Shown one piece after another: positions 13,964-19,257 of a DNA stretch of 19,257 nucleotides (position 1 is its first letter; each line of letters opens with the position of its first letter). The stretch is from Acidobacteriaceae bacterium. GTDB taxonomy: Bacteria; Acidobacteriota; Terriglobia; Terriglobales; Acidobacteriaceae. Where the stretch lies: positions 3,156-22,412 of the forward strand of contig PLST01000055.1 in NCBI GenBank assembly GCA_003164255.1, read 5' to 3'. The notes beneath the pieces are model-generated. The model ran no database searches. It had not been told where the DNA came from and worked only from the letters and a program-made list of their open reading frames with translations. Position numbers and translations under genes: made by a program.

Positions 13964-16900
13964 ATCGTTCAAGCGACCTTTGGGTTAGCCCGGAGATTGA
14001 ATTTTCGCAAGCGCAGCAGACACTGTCGGTAAAATTGCGCGATTGGATGAGGAAGCGCAATGGAGCATTTGCTCCGCAGCTGGCAGATTTCAAAACAGAG
14101 GATTTTCCGCTGACCTGCACTCCCAAGGAGATGCAATATCTCCAGAAAAATATCCAGATCGAGTTCGAATCCGGAAAAGCGGCATACGCTGCTCTCGTGG
14201 TTCTGGGCAAGTTTGTCGCCTATGTCAACAGAATTGGCAAGGGGCCGATTCCTCAGCCGCGCATCTTCCGACTTGTAACGAAGTCATCGAATCCATTTCG
14301 GGACGGCATAGCGGAGCATCTTGCCTGCGTGCGGATTTGGCTGGACATGGAACGCAAATGGATTGATGAGTGCGCAGTTAGTCCACCGGTGGAGTTGGTG
14401 ATTCTCTCTGCCATCCTGCATGGAGGACTTCTGCATCCGGGAAGCGTGGCAAATTTCACGCGCGCACTGCTCGCGACATCCGGTCAGGCTTATGGGTGCA
14501 TCGGGAGCCGGGTCTACGTCGACCTTGCGCAGGCCGGGCGCGGCGAGCCTGAGATGGAAGACCGCCGCTGGTATCCGGACGACCAGACAGCGGCCTTGAT
14601 TCGCCGGCCTGAGCAATATGCACGCCGTTCGGACTGGGAACCTATGGATGAACTTACGAACGATCAGGTTCTCCGCCTGCTATTTCAAAAGATTCGCCAG
14701 CGAATGCGGTCCGGCCATATGCGGAAAAACGCCTTGCCAGCCAGCCTCAAACAGCTCATCGATACGGTCGCTACGGCGGCGCGAATTGACGTTCCCGCGG
14801 TCCTGGTGGAATACGCGACGCACGGCATAGTCTCGCACTCCCTGAAATTCGACACCTTGCAACGGATCCATGGGGCTGCTGCAAAGGCGGACACGCAAGC
14901 TGAGCTTCTCGAACAGAAAGACGACGCTGCGATCGATGCCCAAGAAATGATTACTGCAAACAGCAATCCTGATGACCTCGAGCCGGAATGGCTTCAGCAA
15001 CTGAGGGCGTCCTTGCGCACGAAAGACGCGAGCCAGGCTGTAGCAGCCCTGGAGGCGCTACTCGCAACATTTCCGAGCCCAGCCTGCCCTGGGCACCGCA
15101 TCACCGACTTTGCCCATTATCTTCTGACGGAACGGCATCAAGATCAGCGGCGATTTGTGGCGCGCAAGCGCCTGGCGATCAGTACGGTACAGTCCTGGAC
15201 CCTTACGGTTGCTCGTCGCTTCGGGCGCATCCTCGGCGATCAGGATCCCGTCGCGCTAACCACCGAGAACATCGAGACGCTTTATACCCAGGTTCTCGAA
15301 AATGTTGTCGAGGGAGATGACTCGCGGCGGCTTGGCCGCACAGTTGCCCAAGCCTTGCGGGAGTTCCAGGAGTTTCTGGTGGGCAAGCTAGAGGTAGCGC
15401 CCATTCATGATCGCGAGATCCTGGGCAGTTCCGGAGGCCTCCTGCCGGTCGATGCCAAAATCTTGACGCTGGAGCAATATTCAGAGGCGCGCCGCTCTAT
15501 CCGTCAGAAATCGCATCACGAGTACGATGCAAAACTTCTGCACGCAACTGAAGCGCTGTTGATCTTCGGCTTCCGTTTTGGCACGAGGCGCATGGAGGCC
15601 TATGGTCTGGAGTTGCCAGACCTGGCCGGCGAGCCAACCGCCTGGTTGCTGGTCCGTCCCACCGAGGGCAGGCAGCTCAAAACCGATAACGCCAAAAGGC
15701 AACTCCCGCTCCGGTCCCTGATACCAGAAGACGAATTGGAAGTGCTCGACTCATGGAAGCAGGCACGGATTCAAAACAGGACCGATGGCCGTCCAAATGA
15801 GTGCCTTAGTTTTTTTGCAGCTCCGCAACTGAATGAGAACGGAGTGGTGGTGCAGACGCCATTTCCGGTTCGGAAAATGATCACTCTGCTGCACGAAGCG
15901 ATCCGGAATGCGACCGGCGACAATACCCTTCACTTTCATCATCTGCGGCACAGTTTCGCTACCTGGACCTTTCTCCGCTTGATGATTTCGGATTTACCCC
16001 GGATTCCAGACCTGTTTCCGCATCTTCCGGAGACGACAGCCTGGCTCCGGGAGGCGAAAGACTTCCGCGAGCAACTCTACGGTACACCGCACCCCACACG
16101 GAAGCATGCCATGGCTGTCGCCTCTCTGCTCGGCCACTCCGGCCCAGGCGTCAGCTTGGAGCATTACATCCACTGTCTGGATTGGCTTTTGCCGCTCTTT
16201 CTGGCGGAAAGCCCCCTGTTGCGGGTCCCATCTGTGAACAGAGTGGCCATCGCCTCTGCGTATCCCAAGAGCAACTTGAACAATTGGAATCAATATCTTG
16301 GCTCTAGCTCCCTTTCCGGCCAGATTTTCAAGAAGCGCTTTCCAGGGCTGGCGGCTACGCCGAATGCGAACTCCGCGCATGTTGCTTCCCCTGGTCCCAT
16401 AGACTCCGGATCGCAGAGATGGCTCTGGAATACCTGGAATCTTTTGTTCCTCGAGGGCACTACCCGCGAACCGCTCGACGAACTGGCCGACAGGCTTGGT
16501 TTCGATCTTGAAACCGCGGAACTCATCCTCGCCCGCGCCAAAGCAATTCAGCAAATCCGAGAGCCAGAAGGAAGAAAGTCCGTGCGTCACGAGATGGAAA
16601 CCGTGGCCGTTGACCGGCGCAATCCCGGCGAGAAGATCGTGATTGCCTGCCCAAAACGATGCAACGACCAAGGCACCCAGGAGGTGATCGAAGGTATTGA
16701 ACCAAAACTCTGGACGATGGCAAACCGCCCCGACGTGGATTCAGTCCAGCGCGTTTTGGGATATTTTGTGCAGAATTCATGGCTCACTTTGAACGTACTT
16801 CCCTTTCGCAATCCGGACCAACCGGAAGACGCCATCCTCTATCGAAAATTCCTCAGTGATCTTGACATCCCAGACAGCCGGATACGGTTTGTGTCCTTCG

Positions 16901-17148
16901 ACCAGCGCAAGCGGTCCAGATCTCGCCGCAAATGGAAGAATGCTTTCAAAACCGACAAGGCACTTCAAGAGAAGATCCGAATCCAGAAACCGCCCTTCGT
17001 GGCAAGCTCGGCCAGCGATCGCTGGCTCGGAATCGAGCCGGATTCTGCTCGCAATGGCCCGGCACAAAAGCAGCACGGGCTGGTCGGCTTCCGCTTTCTT
17101 CTGGTCATGGCCGCGATACGGTTTGGTTACGCCGGCGAGGAGCAATAA
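13960..17148 (+). CDS. Very large tyrosine recombinase (1062 residues, trio gene 3, possibly GmtZ-like)
   Basis: A 1062-residue protein starting at GTG 13960, overlapping the previous stop (GTGA). It has an N-terminal region of unknown fold (about 1-370), a SAM-like core-binding region (about 370-480, THR/ARG-rich helices around RKRLAISTVQSWTLTVARRF), and a complete tyrosine-recombinase catalytic domain (about 500-745): Arg543 (FGTRRMEAYGL), Lys574 (GRQLKTDNAKRQL), His660/Arg663/His664 (HHLRHSFATW), His726 (LLGHSGPG) and Tyr736 (LEHYIH). A C-terminal extension of about 310 residues of unknown fold follows. Ordinary integrases have 300-450 residues. Size and operon position recall GmtZ of gammaproteobacterial Gamma-Mobile-Trio elements and TnpB of Tn554, by architecture only. 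It is likely the catalytic partner for moving a larger element. No frameshift is visible in any trio gene, so the module appears functional. Confidence 0.88.
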   Translation: MNRSSDLWVSPEIEFSQAQQTLSVKLRDWMRKRNGAFAPQLADFKTEDFPLTCTPKEMQYLQKNIQIEFESGKAAYAALVVLGKFVAYVNRIGKGPIPQPRIFRLVTKSSNPFRDGIAEHLACVRIWLDMERKWIDECAVSPPVELVILSAILHGGLLHPGSVANFTRALLATSGQAYGCIGSRVYVDLAQAGRGEPEMEDRRWYPDDQTAALIRRPEQYARRSDWEPMDELTNDQVLRLLFQKIRQRMRSGHMRKNALPASLKQLIDTVATAARIDVPAVLVEYATHGIVSHSLKFDTLQRIHGAAAKADTQAELLEQKDDAAIDAQEMITANSNPDDLEPEWLQQLRASLRTKDASQAVAALEALLATFPSPACPGHRITDFAHYLLTERHQDQRRFVARKRLAISTVQSWTLTVARRFGRILGDQDPVALTTENIETLYTQVLENVVEGDDSRRLGRTVAQALREFQEFLVGKLEVAPIHDREILGSSGGLLPVDAKILTLEQYSEARRSIRQKSHHEYDAKLLHATEALLIFGFRFGTRRMEAYGLELPDLAGEPTAWLLVRPTEGRQLKTDNAKRQLPLRSLIPEDELEVLDSWKQARIQNRTDGRPNECLSFFAAPQLNENGVVVQTPFPVRKMITLLHEAIRNATGDNTLHFHHLRHSFATWTFLRLMISDLPRIPDLFPHLPETTAWLREAKDFREQLYGTPHPTRKHAMAVASLLGHSGPGVSLEHYIHCLDWLLPLFLAESPLLRVPSVNRVAIASAYPKSNLNNWNQYLGSSSLSGQIFKKRFPGLAATPNANSAHVASPGPIDSGSQRWLWNTWNLLFLEGTTREPLDELADRLGFDLETAELILARAKAIQQIREPEGRKSVRHEMETVAVDRRNPGEKIVIACPKRCNDQGTQEVIEGIEPKLWTMANRPDVDSVQRVLGYFVQNSWLTLNVLPFRNPDQPEDAILYRKFLSDLDIPDSRIRFVSFDQRKRSRSRRKWKNAFKTDKALQEKIRIQKPPFVASSASDRWLGIEPDSARNGPAQKQHGLVGFRFLLVMAAIRFGYAGEEQ

Positions 17149-17320
17149 TGCACGCAAAGTTGCATTTTGCGCTTCCAGATTTTGGGGCAAATTTCCCTCG
17201 ATTTACGACACTAAATTTCTGCTCTACGTCGCTCATCATCCGTTATACTGTTTATTATCAATACTTTGTACGGTAGAACAGAATGCGTCGCCATATGGTG
17301 CAAGAACTGCCAAGAGCATC
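17149..17320 (+). other. Junction between the trio and the Crp-type gene
   Basis: About 170 bases. An ATG overlaps the trio stop (TAATG) and opens a 42-codon frame to 17276, but its product (MHAKLHFALPDFGANFPRF and following) has no recognisable feature and I do not call it. TATACT (17244-17249) is a good -10-like box without a matching -35. The frame of the next gene is open throughout this stretch but offers no ATG, GTG or TTG before 17321. Confidence 0.4.
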
Positions 17321-17920
17321 GTGGACTACGAAGCCGGCCGCATCCTGTTCCTGGAACAGGAGTCGCTGAACCAAGTATTCGTCGTCCTTGCCGGAGACGT
17401 CAGACTGTCGCTGCAAGATGTCGGTGGCAGGAGGCTGACCCTTCGGATTGCGAGGCCCGGCGATGTGCTTGGAATGCACTCCGCATTATTTGGAAGCCTC
17501 ACTGAGTGGTCGGCGGATACCGTTTATCGGTCCAAGATAGCCTTGGTCACACGGTGCGATTTTCTTCGTTTTGCGCAGCGATATCAAGAAGTAAGTCGCC
17601 TTGCGACACTCGAGCTCATGACAATTCACAGGAATGCATGCGTCACGCTGCGTATCGTTGGATTGACGACCTGTATTCGCAAGAGATTGGCATCGCAATT
17701 ATTAGAGTGGGGACAGCGAGGGGAAATAACTGGAGACCAGACCCAGTTTCGCATGGCTCTGACCCATTCTCAGATCGCGGAGTTTATTGGCGCAGTGCGT
17801 GAGACTGTCACGCGTGCGCTGATAGCCTTCAAACAACGCGGCCTTGTGGAAATCCGGGGCAGTATGCTGAGGATCCCCTCTACAACAGCTCTCAGGAAGT
17901 ACTCGGAACGCGGTCATTGA
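17321..17920 (+). CDS. Crp/Fnr-family transcription regulator, start uncertain
   Basis: From GTG 17321 the product has 199 residues: a cyclic-nucleotide-binding-like beta-roll (YEAGRILFLEQESLNQVFVV, LAGDVRLSL, LTLRIARPGDVLGMHSALFG), a long dimerisation helix, and a typical HTH_Crp domain (LTHSQIAEFIGAVRETVTRA, LIAFKQRGLVEIRGSMLRI). It should be a cytoplasmic dimeric activator or repressor; the ligand is unknown, and there are no Fnr-type cysteine clusters. Family members normally have 220-240 residues and about 30-40 more before this point. Just upstream in frame, residues NASPYGARTAKSI recall the N-terminus of acidobacterial members, but no start codon precedes them. The gene may have suffered an N-terminal deletion, use a rare start, or start at 17321. 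It lies 170 bases after the trio on the same strand and could be read from it. Confidence 0.75.
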   Translation: MDYEAGRILFLEQESLNQVFVVLAGDVRLSLQDVGGRRLTLRIARPGDVLGMHSALFGSLTEWSADTVYRSKIALVTRCDFLRFAQRYQEVSRLATLELMTIHRNACVTLRIVGLTTCIRKRLASQLLEWGQRGEITGDQTQFRMALTHSQIAEFIGAVRETVTRALIAFKQRGLVEIRGSMLRIPSTTALRKYSERGH

Positions 17921-17953
17921 GCCTGTCCTGCGCGCCGCTTGACGAATGGGTGC

Positions 17954-17998
17954 TAATGATCGCGTAGTCACCGTCACGGACCACACCCGCGATCATTA
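17954..17998. repeat. 11-bp inverted repeat around a 23-base spacer
   Basis: TAATGATCGCG (17954-17964) and CGCGATCATTA (17988-17998) are perfect inverted copies. There is no T-run after either arm, so an intrinsic terminator is unlikely. It lies 34 bases after the Crp-type stop codon. Confidence 0.8.
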
Positions 17999-18065
17999 CG
18001 TACGCTTCACATTTAAAGCCCAGCTGTTGGTCGACAACCGCACTGCCATACGTGAGATAGAGTCG

Positions 18066-18094
18066 TCGAAGTTTTCCATTGCCGAAAACTTCGA
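18066..18094. repeat. Perfect 11-bp hairpin, 7-base loop
   Basis: TCGAAGTTTTC (18066-18076) and GAAAACTTCGA (18084-18094) enclose CATTGCC. It is stable as an RNA stem but is not followed by a T-run on either strand. It may be an operator, a factor-dependent terminator or a remnant of an element end. Confidence 0.75.
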
Positions 18095-18370
18095 TTGCAC
18101 GAACTCCTCAAAGCCTCGCCAGATTCATTCAACGAACATGCTGACTGCAGTAACTGGTCAGGGGCGAAATTGCCAACTTCCATCTCGTAGTGATCGGCAC
18201 GTGCGCACCTCGGATTAGCACGCAAAGGCCGCCGACAGCCTTCCAAATCGTCGTCGACAGTTTCGACAGGGTCCGCGGTTGGCGGAGATCCCTTATGAAA
18301 ACAAGGAAGTTAGCGACTCAGAAGTTTGGCATTCCCCTTGCATTTCCTCCATGGTGTGAGGAAATCAACG

Positions 18371-19257
18371 ATGTATTGGAAATGCCTGCTCTTGATTTGC
18401 TTAATGACGGCGATGCCAGCAATGGCGGATGACATTGCATCTTCCGGCGCGCTGTTTGGAAGCATCAGCGGTACAGTACTGGACGTAAATGACGGTCTTG
18501 TCCCCGGCGCGCTCGTCACGCTCCAATGCCCTTCCCCTTGCGAGAATCAAACGGCAACTGCAAACGACATAGCGGCTTTTGATTTCCACGGGCTCAAGTT
18601 CGGAGTTCCTTACCAAGTTCAGGTATCCGTGGATGGTTTCGAGAATTGGACCTCTCCCGCCGTTGTCCTCACCTCGGATCACTCGGTTTTCTTCATGACG
18701 GGAATCAAACTCAGGATCGCTGACTCAACGACATCGATTACGGTACATGCTTCGAATGTCGAAGTAGCCACCGAGCAGGTGCATGTCGAAGAGCAACAGC
18801 GCGTTCTGGGTTTCATTCCAAATTTCTACACCGTGTACGACTCCGAGGATGCCGTGCCCCTTACCACAAAGCTGAAATTTCAACTTGCGATGAGGGTCTC
18901 TGTCGATCCGGTTACCTGGACAGGAGTCGCATTCATGACTGGCGTCAGGCAGGCCGCGCGGACCCCCAACTATGGACTGGGCGCCAAAGGATACGGCCAG
19001 CGTTTCGGCGCCGAAACTGCCGACGGATTCAGCGACATTCTGATCGGTGGCGCTATCCTGCCGTCTCTTCTGCACCAGGATCCACGCTATTTCTATCAGG
19101 GTACAGGAACGACAAGATCTCGTCTGGGGCACGCCTTGGCCAGTCCATTCGTTTGTAAGGGCGACAACGGCCGGTGGCAACCAAATTACTCAAGCGTGGG
19201 AGGCGACCTTGCGGCCAGCGCTCTCATGAACACTTATTATCCGCAATCGAATCGGGG
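18371..19257 (+). CDS. Secreted carboxypeptidase-regulatory-like domain protein, N-terminal part (runs off the right edge)
   Basis: ATG 18371, with GAGGAA about 7-8 bases upstream, opens a frame to the window end (295 residues). It begins with a signal peptide (MYWKCLLLICLMTAMPAMAD, cut after AMA). Residues about 30-105 form a carboxypeptidase-regulatory-like beta-sandwich (GSISGTVLDVNDGLVPGALV, then AFDFHGLKFGVPYQVQVSVDGFE). The rest, from about residue 140, follows a pattern I associate with acidobacterial secreted proteins: VPLTTKLKFQLAMRVSVDPVTW, GVRQAARTPNYGLGAKGYGQRFGA, GGAILPSLLHQDPRYFYQGTG and GDNGRWQPNYSSVGGDLAASA. Such proteins are probably envelope-associated; no catalytic role is known to me. 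Whether it is island cargo or the chromosome beyond the island cannot be decided here. Confidence 0.82.
   Translation, partial: MYWKCLLLICLMTAMPAMADDIASSGALFGSISGTVLDVNDGLVPGALVTLQCPSPCENQTATANDIAAFDFHGLKFGVPYQVQVSVDGFENWTSPAVVLTSDHSVFFMTGIKLRIADSTTSITVHASNVEVATEQVHVEEQQRVLGFIPNFYTVYDSEDAVPLTTKLKFQLAMRVSVDPVTWTGVAFMTGVRQAARTPNYGLGAKGYGQRFGAETADGFSDILIGGAILPSLLHQDPRYFYQGTGTTRSRLGHALASPFVCKGDNGRWQPNYSSVGGDLAASALMNTYYPQSNR

Larger units (their letters stand above)
17921..18370. other. Intergenic region with two strong inverted repeats
   Basis: About 450 bases between the Crp-type gene and the secreted protein gene. It holds an 11-bp inverted repeat with a 23-base spacer (17954-17998) and an 11-bp perfect hairpin (18066-18094). 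No gene is convincing; a short frame from ATG 18295 to 18432 overlaps the next gene and is rejected. GAGGAA at 18358-18363 is the ribosome site of the next gene. Confidence 0.5.

Noticed and set aside
16856..17320. N-terminal extension giving a 354-residue Crp-type protein.
   Set aside because: Most of it overlaps the end of the 1062-residue recombinase in another frame and has no Crp-like character except the last dozen residues.
18295..18432. 45-codon plus-strand frame starting MKTRKLATQKFGIPLAFPPW.
   Set aside because: It overlaps the signal peptide of the secreted protein in another frame and has no proper ribosome site.
8046..19257. CRISPR array or insertion-sequence transposase.
   Set aside because: I saw no regularly spaced repeats of CRISPR type and no DDE or HUH transposase motifs; the only mobility genes are tyrosine recombinases.

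Overview
The window looks like chromosome from an Acidobacteriota-type soil bacterium (Terriglobia-like). This rests on remembered family resemblance only: an OmpL-like beta-barrel porin with an Ala/Pro linker, a carboxypeptidase-regulatory-like secreted protein, an excisionase-like helix-turn-helix family and a tyrosine integrase with a Cys/His-rich N-terminus. No database search was possible.

Layout. Positions 1-1911 hold two envelope genes on the minus strand: the N-terminus of an APC-type amino-acid permease and a porin. Positions 2442-6237 hold two paralogous, convergent kinase/response-regulator pairs. The plus-strand pair consists of a short soluble kinase homologue, whose phospho-acceptor histidine is replaced by glutamine, and a KdpE/OmpR-type regulator. 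The minus-strand pair consists of a full KdpD-like membrane kinase (DUF4118-GAF-like-HisKA-HATPase) and a regulator whose start region is a 15-bp tandem repeat carrying four ribosome-site/GTG cassettes. Next come a small secreted protein with a strong terminator (6336-6819), a gene-poor stretch, tRNA-Pro(UGG) on the minus strand and tRNA-His(GUG) on the plus strand.

From the 3' end of tRNA-His rightward the sequence looks like a mobile island. A tyrosine integrase starts 94 bp after the tRNA. It is followed by a minus-strand DNA-binding protein made of two copies of one helix-turn-helix module. A control region of about 600 bp carries a 66-bp interrupted palindrome and a third copy of the same 14-bp motif. 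Then comes a tightly coupled three-gene operon (10584-17148) whose genes overlap by ATGA and GTGA: a ParB-like/HTH protein, an 860-residue protein with a divergent tyrosine-recombinase domain, and a 1062-residue protein with a complete tyrosine-recombinase active site. This trio is the most unusual system here. It resembles, in architecture only, known multi-recombinase modules (Tn554 TnpABC, RIT elements, Gamma-Mobile-Trio GmtXYZ), but with larger and differently partnered proteins.

The right end has a Crp/Fnr-type regulator with an unclear or shortened N-terminus, an intergenic region with two strong inverted repeats, and the start of a secreted carboxypeptidase-regulatory-like protein that runs off the window. 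No second copy of the tRNA-His 3' end was seen, so the right boundary of the island probably lies beyond position 19257, or has decayed.
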